DNA of 64,000 nucleotides from Balneola sp. (GTDB taxonomy: Bacteria; Bacteroidota; Rhodothermia; Balneolales; Balneolaceae): the NCBI GenBank assembly GCA_028284195.1, contig JANQSE010000002.1, positions 620,001-684,000 of the forward strand. The letters are read 5' to 3'. Position 1 is the first letter of the stretch; the number at the start of each line of letters is the position of its first letter. The translations under genes and the position numbers were made by a program. This document shows positions 43,656-52,227 of this stretch, one piece after another. The notes under the pieces were generated by a model. It saw only the letters and a list, made by a program, of their open reading frames with translations, ran no database searches and was not told the DNA's origin.

Positions 43656-45331
43656 CCCGATGCGTGTCCATCACCTCTGGGATCAACACCGCTGGACTTA
43701 TTTCCTTCGGCATCTATATAAATTATGTGTCCTCTGCCTATAGAAGTTTCTTTAAGTGTATGGCCTTTTGCTTCTAATAACCTGATAGTGTCAGGGCTTA
43801 ATCCGTAGTTTTCATAATAAAGAACATCTGGCAGCCACTGGTGGTGAACCCGGTTTGCAGCAATTGCTTCCTGTGCGTTCATCCCAAAAACAGCCATATT
43901 TAAAAAACTTTGCAATGTGGCAGTTATAATTCTTGGTCCGCCGGCGGCGCCCAGTATCATTTGGGCTTTTCCATTTTTAGTAACAATGGTTGGAGTCATG
44001 CTGCTAAGCATTCGTTTGCCAGGCTCAATGGCATTGGCCTCTCCACCTATTAAGCCATAGGAGTTTGGCACCCCCGGTTGTGCTGAAAAATCATCCATTT
44101 CATTATTTAGTAAAAATCCGGCATCGCTAACAGCAACATGGCTTCCAAAAGAACCATTTAACGTGGTGGTAACAGCTACTGAGTTTCCTTCTTTATCAAT
44201 GACAGAGAAGTGAGTGGTTTCGTGAGATTCGTAATTATTGGAGAATTCTCCATAAGAAAGAGTGGAGGAGCGGGTAACAGTATCCATCGAAAAGTCGATC
44301 ATACGCGCATGATTGTACTTAGGGTCCAGCAGGCCTTGTTTGGGTACATCATAAAAATCCGGATCGCCTAGGTAATAAGATCGATCTGCAAAAGCTCTGC
44401 GCATAGACTCTGACATTAAATGTACATAGTCGGCAGAATTGTGCCCTAGTTCAGAGAGGGCATAATCGTCCATCATATCCAGGATTTGTGTAATAGCGAT
44501 ACTGCCGCTGCTTGGCGGCGGCATCATTATAAGTTCATAATTCTGAAACTGAGCGATAACAGGTGCTCTCCACTTGCTTCTGTAGTTTCTAAGATCAGAG
44601 TGGGTAATCAATCCACCATTTTGTTTCATTTCTTTAACGATGGCATCTGCTACCGGCCCTGCATAAAAACCATCGCGTCCATACCGGGCAATTTGTTCAA
44701 GAGTTTCTCCAAGGTCTTCCTGTACAAATAAATCCCCTTCTTTGAAAGGAATTCCATTCTGTCTGGTGAAATATTTTTTCGAACCCTTGTATTTCTGAAA
44801 AGTTTCTGACCTGTTATTTAAAGCCCTGGCCTGAGAATAGGATAAATAGTACCCGTTCTTTGCGAGGTCAATGGCTGGCTGAAGAACCAGCTCCAAAGGC
44901 ATTCTTCCGTATCTTTCCAAGGCAGTTACCATGCCATCAACAGTTCCGGGAACACCCACAGAAAGAATTCCTTCCCAGCTTAATTCAGGTTTAAATTCAC
45001 CATTTCGGATGTACATATTCCGTGAAGCCTGTTGTGGTGCCTTTTCACGATAATCGAGAGCAGCTTTTGTTCCATCAGTTAAGTGGATTACCATAAATCC
45101 ACCACCACCAATATTCCCAGCTCTTGGCAGTGTTACTGCAAGGGCAAATTGAACCGCAACAGCTGCATCAATTGCATTTCCGCCTTGTTGAAGAATTTGT
45201 TTACCAGCTTCTGAGGCATAAACTTCAGCAGAGACAACTAATCCATTTTCATAGATTTGTGTTGATCGGGATTGGGCATTTGTATCTACAAATACAAATA
45301 AAGCGATGAGTAGTAGTAATATTTTTTTCAT
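43649..45331 (-). CDS. ggt: Gamma-glutamyltransferase, exported
   Basis: 560 residues with a signal peptide (~1-20). The autoprocessing site is at ETTHFSVID; Thr372 becomes the nucleophile of the small subunit. Substrate-binding marks include DYREKAP (Arg95), MPPPSSGSI and the lid-proximal MDDFS. In the periplasm it cleaves gamma-glutamyl thiols or transfers the glutamyl group. With the 5-oxoprolinase operon it suggests active gamma-glutamyl/5-oxoproline metabolism. It shares a strand with the recombinase gene directly upstream (1-base gap). Confidence 0.93.
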   Translation of the reverse strand: MKKILLLLIALFVFVDTNAQSRSTQIYENGLVVSAEVYASEAGKQILQQGGNAIDAAVAVQFALAVTLPRAGNIGGGGFMVIHLTDGTKAALDYREKAPQQASRNMYIRNGEFKPELSWEGILSVGVPGTVDGMVTALERYGRMPLELVLQPAIDLAKNGYYLSYSQARALNNRSETFQKYKGSKKYFTRQNGIPFKEGDLFVQEDLGETLEQIARYGRDGFYAGPVADAIVKEMKQNGGLITHSDLRNYRSKWRAPVIAQFQNYELIMMPPPSSGSIAITQILDMMDDYALSELGHNSADYVHLMSESMRRAFADRSYYLGDPDFYDVPKQGLLDPKYNHARMIDFSMDTVTRSSTLSYGEFSNNYESHETTHFSVIDKEGNSVAVTTTLNGSFGSHVAVSDAGFLLNNEMDDFSAQPGVPNSYGLIGGEANAIEPGKRMLSSMTPTIVTKNGKAQMILGAAGGPRIITATLQSFLNMAVFGMNAQEAIAANRVHHQWLPDVLYYENYGLSPDTIRLLEAKGHTLKETSIGRGHIIYIDAEGNKSSGVDPRGDGHASGY

Positions 45332-45332
45332 G

Positions 45333-46247
45333 TTAGGCTCTTGGATGAAATTCTTTATGTATCTGATGCAGGAATGAACGATCTATGTGGGTATAAATTT
45401 CGGTTGTTAAAATAGAAGCATGGCCCAGCATTTCCTGCACAGCACGGAGGTCGGCACCACCTTCCAATAAATGTGTAGCGAACGAGTGCCGGAAAATGTG
45501 CGGGTATACAGTTTTTTGTATGTTCGTTTGTTTTGCCGCTTTCTGTACAATGTTCCATACGCTCATTCTTGTTAGTGCGCCGCCTCGTTGATTTAGGAAT
45601 ACCCGGTTTTTTGCTTTGTCAGCGTTTTTAGGTTTATAGAATAAAGGGCGAACATACTCCACATAATGTTCTATTGCCTCCTGGGCTACTTCGCCAACAG
45701 GTACCAATCGTTCTTTATTTCCTTTACCAATTACCCGGATAAAGCCAATTTCAAAAAAAAGGCGATCCATTTCTAATCCTGTTAACTCACTAACCCGCAT
45801 ACCTGTTCCGTACAAACATTCTAAAATTGCTTTGTTTCTTATGCCTGCCGGTTTTTTTGTGTTTGGTGAAGCCAGAATTGCTTCAACTTCTGCCACATCC
45901 AGTACTTCAGGAAGCTTTTTAGCTTTTTTAGGAAGCTCTATAAGTTCTGCGGGATTTGCTTTTGAAAATCCTTCAACAGTTGCAAATTCATGGAAACTGC
46001 GGATGCTGGAAATATTTCTTGCCAGGGAACTTGTGGACAGACATTCTGAATCAATAAGAAAATCCAGAAAATCCTCAATATGGCTTAAGGTTACCCCAGC
46101 CAGATCAGTGATTTTTTTGTTAAAGACCAGGAAATCAATATATCTGGAGATGTCGTTTTTATAGGAGTTAATGGAGTTTTCAGAGAGTCCTTTTTCAAGT
46201 TTGATAAACTGAATATACAGATTGACTTCTCTTTTAAATTTCTCCAT
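45333..46247 (-). CDS. XerC/XerD-type tyrosine recombinase
   Basis: 304 residues from the ATG at 46247, which shares a base with the PgpH stop (TGATG). N-terminal SAM-like domain (~1-105), then the catalytic set: Arg151 (GMRVSEL), Lys175 (GKGNKER), His250 and Arg253 (HIFRHSF), His276 (LGHASI) and Tyr285 (YTH). Length, motif spacing and context fit a chromosomal dimer-resolving Xer protein rather than a phage integrase; XerC versus XerD cannot be told. No integron or repeat is near. Confidence 0.9.
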   Translation of the reverse strand: MEKFKREVNLYIQFIKLEKGLSENSINSYKNDISRYIDFLVFNKKITDLAGVTLSHIEDFLDFLIDSECLSTSSLARNISSIRSFHEFATVEGFSKANPAELIELPKKAKKLPEVLDVAEVEAILASPNTKKPAGIRNKAILECLYGTGMRVSELTGLEMDRLFFEIGFIRVIGKGNKERLVPVGEVAQEAIEHYVEYVRPLFYKPKNADKAKNRVFLNQRGGALTRMSVWNIVQKAAKQTNIQKTVYPHIFRHSFATHLLEGGADLRAVQEMLGHASILTTEIYTHIDRSFLHQIHKEFHPRA

Positions 46248-48634
46248 CAATCACCGGGCTTTTCAGTATGTTCTTGTGAAGGGGCTGCTTCTGAATTTAC
46301 TGTTTCGGCTTCAGGGATTATTTCTTGTTCCTTTTTGCCATCCGGGTATTCGATTCGGCCATGATATACACCAACCAGAATATTGATAAAGGTTTTTTTA
46401 ATCACTGTTAGATCCTGGAATGTAAGTGGGCAGTGGCTCAATTGGCCTTCTGCAACCCGATCATCTACCATTTTATTTACTAAACTTTCGAGTTTGCTGT
46501 AATTTGGATTCTTCATTGCTCTGGATGCTGCTTCAATGCCATCGGCCAGCAAAAGAATTCCTGTTTCTTTGGTAGATGGGAGAGGGCCGTCGTACCGGAA
46601 CTGCTCCTCGTTCAGTATCTCTTTGAGGCTATCATCTTCTTTGGCTTTTTTATAAAAGTAACGAATAACCGAAGTTCCGTGGTGAGTTTTGATAAAATGA
46701 ATAATAGCTTTTGGTAGCCCATGTTCCTCTGCCATTTTAACTCCTTCACTTACGTGAGCTTTAATGACCATGGCACTCATTTGTGGCTTCAGTTTGTCAT
46801 GCTCATTTACTCCGCGGGCTTGGTTTTCAACAAAGTAAGACGGTTTAACCATTTTACCGATATCGTGATACAATGCCCCAACACGGCATAGTAAAGAATT
46901 AGCTTTAATTGCCGCTGCCGCTGTTTCGGAAAGATTGGCTACCTGTAAACTATGATGAAAAGTACCCGGGGCCTGATTCATCAAATTTTTAAGCAACGGG
47001 CGGTTGGTATCACTCATTTCCAATAAGGTAAAATCTGTAGTGATCCCAAATAATTTTTCGAATAAGAGAATAATTGGATAAGTAAAAAGAATGAACAGAG
47101 CATTAATGCCAATAAACAATACCTGATTTAAGTATTCCGGCCAGCCGCTAAGTTTAGTAAGCGAAAAAGCACCTATCACAATTACATAAGTAACAAATAC
47201 GATACCCGGAGTAGTAAAGAAAAACTGAGATCGGTCTTTGATGTCTCGTACCGAAAACACTCCCATACTGCAAGCACAAATGGTAGCAATGGTGAATTCA
47301 AAATTATTTCCGTTTACCATTCCTATTAAAGAGGCAACAGTAACTGATGCGATAATTCCTACTCTGGAATCAAAAATGATAGTAAGAATAATGGGTGCAA
47401 TGGCAATGGGTATTACATAAATACTGGAAACCTCAAGTTGGAAAAGTATGGCGCTTGCAAGGCTTATCAACCCCATGGTTAAAAAAACCAGGAAGAAAAG
47501 TCCATTATGTGTGCTGATTTTTGGACGATATAAATACAGGTACATGAAAAACACCAATGAAATGACAATAATGGCGATTACACTCCCTGAAAATCTGGTC
47601 CACTTTTCTACGGTTGTGGCATTTTGAGACCGGGCTTGAGAAAGGCTGGTAAGCAGATTGGCTGTTTGTTCTGTTACAATATCTCCACGGCGTATAATCA
47701 TCTGCCCTTGTGTTATCGCTCCCTTTGTCTTAGAAATAGCATCAATCTCTTGGTCAATTTTAGCTTCCGTATCCTCAGGATTATAAGATAGATTAGGTTG
47801 AATAGACTTATTGTATAACTCCATTCCCAGTTGCGCTACTTGCTGGTCGAACTGCTGGTTAAGTTGAAATTGCGCATACTCATTGGCTTCTCTAAGATCT
47901 CTTACTCTGGCTTTAGTAGAAATTCGTTCGGTGCTGGTTAACGGGTTTCGAATTACGATTTCATTTTGCTCAATACTGGTTTTATTTCTGTTGATGATAC
48001 CATCGCTTTTAAGTGTTTCTATAATAGTTTCGAGCTCTTGCTTAACCCCGACACCTACAAAAGAGCTAACAGCTCTATTGTTAGAAAGAGCGTCAAAATA
48101 ACTTTCAAACAAAATGTTCCAGGATGTTTCGGTAAGTTGGATTTCAGCATTAGAGTATTCCTGGACAAAACTAATGCTGTCATTGAAGGCGGAAGTTAGT
48201 TGGTTAATTTTACTTTCCTGCCAGTTATAATGGCTTTGAATTACAGGCTGGATACTTCTGTATAAAGAATCGATCTTCGTTTGCACTGTAATTTCTGAAT
48301 TTGGATCAACATTAAAGATAGGGGAGATGCTGCTTCTTATTTCAGCTTCTTCTTGATCAGTTTCCTGCGTAGTTTTATTAATAGCGAATGTGTATGGTGC
48401 TACTAAATCTTCTGCCCGCCAGGGTTGACCTATAGTATAAGTAAGGCCTGAATTAATGGTGGCGTTTGGCAGCGATAAAATAGAGATGCCAATAAAGCAT
48501 AAGAAAATAAAAGCCCTTAAAAAGGGATTCCTTTTAAGAGAATACTTCTCTTTCTCTTTTTTTAGCTTTTCTCCAATTAAAGGGGTTAAATCACTTTTCT
48601 TTTGTCCTAAGCCAATTTTGTCGAGTAAACTCAT
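46247..48634 (-). CDS. 7TM-HD family protein, PgpH-like c-di-AMP phosphodiesterase
   Basis: 795 residues. One N-terminal helix (~40-60), a large extracytoplasmic 7TMR-HDED domain (~65-330), seven helices (~345-545), then an HD domain with TFHHSLQVANL, LYHDIGKM and HVSEGVKM motifs. The metal His/Asp set is intact. PgpH-type proteins hydrolyse cyclic di-AMP to pApA and help control osmolytes and wall growth. It is coupled to the Xer gene, an unexpected partner. Confidence 0.88.
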   Translation of the reverse strand: MSLLDKIGLGQKKSDLTPLIGEKLKKEKEKYSLKRNPFLRAFIFLCFIGISILSLPNATINSGLTYTIGQPWRAEDLVAPYTFAINKTTQETDQEEAEIRSSISPIFNVDPNSEITVQTKIDSLYRSIQPVIQSHYNWQESKINQLTSAFNDSISFVQEYSNAEIQLTETSWNILFESYFDALSNNRAVSSFVGVGVKQELETIIETLKSDGIINRNKTSIEQNEIVIRNPLTSTERISTKARVRDLREANEYAQFQLNQQFDQQVAQLGMELYNKSIQPNLSYNPEDTEAKIDQEIDAISKTKGAITQGQMIIRRGDIVTEQTANLLTSLSQARSQNATTVEKWTRFSGSVIAIIVISLVFFMYLYLYRPKISTHNGLFFLVFLTMGLISLASAILFQLEVSSIYVIPIAIAPIILTIIFDSRVGIIASVTVASLIGMVNGNNFEFTIATICACSMGVFSVRDIKDRSQFFFTTPGIVFVTYVIVIGAFSLTKLSGWPEYLNQVLFIGINALFILFTYPIILLFEKLFGITTDFTLLEMSDTNRPLLKNLMNQAPGTFHHSLQVANLSETAAAAIKANSLLCRVGALYHDIGKMVKPSYFVENQARGVNEHDKLKPQMSAMVIKAHVSEGVKMAEEHGLPKAIIHFIKTHHGTSVIRYFYKKAKEDDSLKEILNEEQFRYDGPLPSTKETGILLLADGIEAASRAMKNPNYSKLESLVNKMVDDRVAEGQLSHCPLTFQDLTVIKKTFINILVGVYHGRIEYPDGKKEQEIIPEAETVNSEAAPSQEHTEKPGD

Positions 48635-48922
48635 AGATATTATTTCGCTTTTCGTACAGGTTAAGTACGACGGCTAATTTACAGCAATAGTTTCCGTTTT
48701 AAAACTTCTGTTCGTTTTATTTTGTATTGAGGGATTGATGCTACTCTGAATAAAGTTTTTGAGGATGTACTTTTTGTTCAGAAGATAATTTTTTTGAAAG
48801 CTAAGGTTAAATGGTGGATATATTTTTTAATCACTTGTTATCAGAAGTTTAAAATACCGGCAATTCATGATTGATAATGGATGCCAAATTCCGCTTCTTA
48901 GCTTTTAAATAAACTGAGGATT

Positions 48923-49372
48923 ATGCCTGACTCTGATATCAAAAAAATTGTACATATTCATCTGCCTGTTAATGAACCTTTCAAAACAACACTCACAGCC
49001 GGTAATCATGAGGTTATATCGGATGAGCCGCCGGAAGTGGATGGCGGCACAGATCAGGGGCCCGATCCTTATGATCTGCTCTTAATGAGCCTTGGAACTT
49101 GCACAGCAATGACCATGAAAATGTATGCCCGGCGAAAAAAATGGCCAATTGAGGATATCTATATCGAAATGCGGCACAATAAAAGCCATGCAGAGGATTG
49201 TGCAGATTGCGAAGCTGCTTCTTCCAAAATCGACAAGATCGAAAAAGAAATCATCATCAAAGGAGAGTTAGACCAGCAACAAATGGATAAGCTATTAGAG
49301 ATATCGAAGAAATGCCCTGTTCATAGAACGTTAATTGGAGAGATCAATATTCAAAGTTTTTTGGCTGAATAA
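48923..49372 (+). CDS. OsmC family protein, second paralogue
   Basis: 149 residues. Cys60 (LGTCTAMTM) and Cys131 (KKCPVHRTL) match the OsmC pair. A CADC motif (93-96) sits in a loop absent from the first paralogue at 5416 and may be an extra redox or metal site. This branch (PDPYDLLLMSLG, RKKWPIEDI) resembles hydrolase-associated or YhfA-like OsmC proteins. Isolated gene. Confidence 0.87.
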   Translation: MPDSDIKKIVHIHLPVNEPFKTTLTAGNHEVISDEPPEVDGGTDQGPDPYDLLLMSLGTCTAMTMKMYARRKKWPIEDIYIEMRHNKSHAEDCADCEAASSKIDKIEKEIIIKGELDQQQMDKLLEISKKCPVHRTLIGEINIQSFLAE

Positions 49373-49525
49373 AATGTGGCTATCCAAGAAAAAGTCAAAC
49401 ACATCAGCTTAGGCATAGGAATGATCTTGATGAGATTGACTTTAATTCAGTATTCATATTAGTTGCTTTGCTTGGAAGTTACACTCCAATTAAATACGTT
49501 AAAAAAAGAAGATTGCAGAGGTATT

Positions 49526-50143
49526 ATGTCCGAATTAATAAAACTATACGAAGACCATATTGATGGCAATAAATTAAAGCATATTGTTGAAATTTTAAGG
49601 AATGGAGGGTTGGTTATATATCCAACCGATACCGTATATGGCCTGGGTTGTGATATCACCAATAAATCCGCATTGGAAAAACTGGCAAGAATAAAAGGAG
49701 TGAAATTAGATAAAGCTGATTTTTCGTTTATTTGTGAAGACCTGAGCAATCTTTCTGATCATGTAAGCCAGATTGAAACCCGCACATTCAAAATTTTAAA
49801 ACGGAATCTTCCGGGGCCATACACCTTTATTTTACCGGGCAGCAATACACTTCCGGGTGTTTTCAGAAGAAAAAAGACAGTTGGTATTAGAGTGCCCAAT
49901 AATGAAATAGCGTTGTCCTTGGTAAAAGAATTGGGCAACCCTATTGTTTCTACTTCCATCAAAGATGAAGACGAAGTGATCGAATACACAACCGATCCTA
50001 GTTTGATATTTGATAAGTGGAAGCACCATGTAGATGTAGTTATAGACGGAGGTTACGGAGGGAATGAAGCCTCAACTGTTATTGACCTAACCAGTGGGGA
50101 ACCTGTGCTTGTCCGGGAAGGAAAAGGAGAATTAGTGCTCTAA
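49526..50143 (+). CDS. YciO-type Sua5/YrdC family protein
   Basis: 205 residues from the ATG at 49526; upstream starts give no family sequence. Matches YciO: YPTDTVYGLGCD, DFSFICEDLSNLSDH, PGPYTFILPGS, TVGIRVPNN, and DVVIDGGYGG. YrdC/TsaC normally ends in an SxN motif in SANxSG; here it is STSIKD, as in YciO, so this is likely not the main threonylcarbamoyl-AMP synthase for tRNA t6A. Its precise role is unknown. Confidence 0.87.
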   Translation: MSELIKLYEDHIDGNKLKHIVEILRNGGLVIYPTDTVYGLGCDITNKSALEKLARIKGVKLDKADFSFICEDLSNLSDHVSQIETRTFKILKRNLPGPYTFILPGSNTLPGVFRRKKTVGIRVPNNEIALSLVKELGNPIVSTSIKDEDEVIEYTTDPSLIFDKWKHHVDVVIDGGYGGNEASTVIDLTSGEPVLVREGKGELVL

Positions 50144-50263
50144 TAAGTTTTGGAATTAGCTGCAGAAATTATGGAGTGCTAATCACATCTACAATCCACA
50201 AACCAGGAACTTTAGCCCACATTAAAGGAATTTTTTTTCACACTTCCTCTGTGCTTTTCGCAG

Positions 50264-51568
50264 TTAATTATTATGTAAACGATATAACAGTACCGCAGCC
50301 CGTTGGGTTTGGGTAAGAAGTGCGGGCAAATATCCTGTTTCATTAACGGTATGGTCGTCTGCACCACTCATTCCTAAAGCATCTATAGCCATATCCACAT
50401 AATCTGCGGTAAAAGAAACATCGGCAGCACCTGCTTTTAGCGGGTTAACGGCTTCTACTTTTCCAAGCCCCAGATCTACACTTACTTTAGAGTAAATGTT
50501 AAGTAGTGTCCGGTTTCCATTAGTTGGTGCCATAGGTGGATAACCATCAAAAAAAGTGAGCTTTGCTTTAGTCTGTGGACGATGTTGGGAAACAATACCC
50601 TGCATTTTCTTTTTTACCCGTTCCACCTGTTCCGGAGAAAGCCCTCTCAAATCGCCCGATACGATAACTTCTTTAGAAACTACATTGTCTTTACCGAATG
50701 CATTGCCTGATTTATTTTCTGAGTCGTGTTCAAGGGTAGTTCCACCAATAATCATACCTGGGTTAAAAGTTAAAAACTCTTCGGATCGGAGTTCTTCATA
50801 AAAGGCATTTAGGATCCTGGAAGCTTCAAATATTGCACCTGCTCCAACATCTTCCCGAAAAATTTGTGATGAATGGGCTGGGTTTCCCTTTGTTTTTAGT
50901 TCCCATTTAATAGAACCTCTTCGGGAGATATTTGCTGTTGCAGGGTTACCATCTCCATTCTCAAATCCAATGGCAATATCGGCCCACTTTGCTGCATCAA
51001 TAAGTACTTTTTTGGAGAGATTTAGCGGAGCTCCACTGTACTCTTCATCTCCAGTCATAACCACCCAAATATTCATGTCTTTAAGAAGGTTGTTTTGCTG
51101 TAGTGCTTTCAAAGCCTGAATAATGATTACATCCCCTCCTTTCATATCAGCTATTCCGGGAGCTTTCATAGTGTTCTTGTCTATCATAGTCATATCTTGA
51201 AATGGAGAATCTTTTTCAAAAACAGTGTCCAGGTGACCTATAAGTAATAACTTTGGTGCACTCTCACTCCCTAAATGTTTGGCAACTAAATGCCCTGCTC
51301 TGTTAAATGGCTTACCATCCTCCCAACTGGTTTGGAAACCTAAGTCATCAAATTCTTTTCGCAGTACATCACCAACTTTGCGAACTCCTTCAAAATTCAT
51401 AGTACCGCTGTTGATGGATAAAATCTCTTTTAAAAGATCAAGAGCTTCATCATTATTTTTTTCGGCGGTTTCAGAAAGTTGTTTTTCGGTTTCAGAAAGC
51501 TGGGCTTTTGTGCTGAAAGGAGCAATCAAGAAAACCAGAAGAGTAAGTTTTAGAAAAGAAGATCTCAT
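50264..51568 (-). CDS. M20 family metallopeptidase (glutamate carboxypeptidase-like), exported
   Basis: 434 residues from the ATG at 51568, which opens a signal peptide ending near TKAQ. Upstream in-frame sequence is long but lacks signal character. Metal motifs: IGHLDTVFE, GIADMKGGDV, GDEEYSG and the late histidine near ADDHTVNE. It resembles carboxypeptidase G2-type glutamate carboxypeptidases. Located 14 bases after the DinB gene. Confidence 0.88.
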   Translation of the reverse strand: MRSSFLKLTLLVFLIAPFSTKAQLSETEKQLSETAEKNNDEALDLLKEILSINSGTMNFEGVRKVGDVLRKEFDDLGFQTSWEDGKPFNRAGHLVAKHLGSESAPKLLLIGHLDTVFEKDSPFQDMTMIDKNTMKAPGIADMKGGDVIIIQALKALQQNNLLKDMNIWVVMTGDEEYSGAPLNLSKKVLIDAAKWADIAIGFENGDGNPATANISRRGSIKWELKTKGNPAHSSQIFREDVGAGAIFEASRILNAFYEELRSEEFLTFNPGMIIGGTTLEHDSENKSGNAFGKDNVVSKEVIVSGDLRGLSPEQVERVKKKMQGIVSQHRPQTKAKLTFFDGYPPMAPTNGNRTLLNIYSKVSVDLGLGKVEAVNPLKAGAADVSFTADYVDMAIDALGMSGADDHTVNETGYLPALLTQTQRAAVLLYRLHNN

Positions 51569-51581
51569 AGGGATTGAAGTA

Positions 51582-52121
51582 TTAATCTTTTTCAGTAAGG
51601 TAATTATCGCGAATAATTTTAAGGTGGTGAAGTTCATGCCCGGCGATTATGTAAGCCAAAGCTCGTACACTTACTTCAACGCCACTGGCAATTCCAGATC
51701 TGGCTATCATTTTACCTGTCATATTTTGGAACAAATGAATGGTTGAAGTGCGTATCGCTAAATATTCGTTACACAAATTTGCCACTGATCTTGAGTTGTA
51801 GTTCGATTCTTTCATCCAAAGATCCTGATCCATTCCGGGAAGCTCAACTTTATCTCCCCGGCTTATAGACAATGCACGATAAGCAAACATGCGTTCGGTT
51901 TCGATCAAATGCCCCAGCATCTGTTTTAATGTCCATTTTCCTTCGGTATAGGGCGTTAGTGCACGATCACCCCGGATAGCATTTGCAATGGTATATAGTT
52001 CGTGCATTTGAATATTTAATTGCGCAATAATGTTTTTATTACGCGGTACATTGCTCACATAATCAGAGTAAAAGTGTGCATATTCCGATTTTTCGGGGTA
52101 TTCATTATCCCAAGTGTCCAT
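51582..52121 (-). CDS. DinB/YfiT-like superfamily protein, second paralogue
   Basis: 179 residues. DinB four-helix fold: KWTLKQMLGHLIETERMFAYR and AYIIAGHELHHLKIIRDNYL with the paired metal histidines. It differs from the DinB at 37491 in length and loops. DinB-like thiol transferases use bacillithiol or similar; the YtxJ gene makes that reasonable. Just upstream of the M20 gene on the same strand. Confidence 0.85.
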   Translation of the reverse strand: MDTWDNEYPEKSEYAHFYSDYVSNVPRNKNIIAQLNIQMHELYTIANAIRGDRALTPYTEGKWTLKQMLGHLIETERMFAYRALSISRGDKVELPGMDQDLWMKESNYNSRSVANLCNEYLAIRTSTIHLFQNMTGKMIARSGIASGVEVSVRALAYIIAGHELHHLKIIRDNYLTEKD

Positions 52122-52169
52122 GTTAAAAGAATTAATTTCTCAACAATACTACTTTGAATTAAGAAGCAC

Positions 52170-52198
52170 AAAAAAACCCGGCACTTTTAGGAGCCGGG
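52170..52198 (-). terminator. Rho-independent terminator after the M16 operon
   Basis: On the minus strand GCCGGGT-type arms (52193-52198 with 52177-52182, CCCGGC/GCCGGG) enclose a 10-base loop, then a run of seven T (A on plus, 52170-52176). It ends the M16 pair 30 bases after the stop. Confidence 0.88.
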
Positions 52199-52227
52199 CT
52201 TAAACTATAAACTACAAATAATTTTAT

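Noticed and set aside
45333-46247. Integrase of an integrated element
   Set aside because: No attachment repeats, phage genes or tRNA are near, and the protein has chromosomal Xer length and motifs and is coupled to a housekeeping gene.
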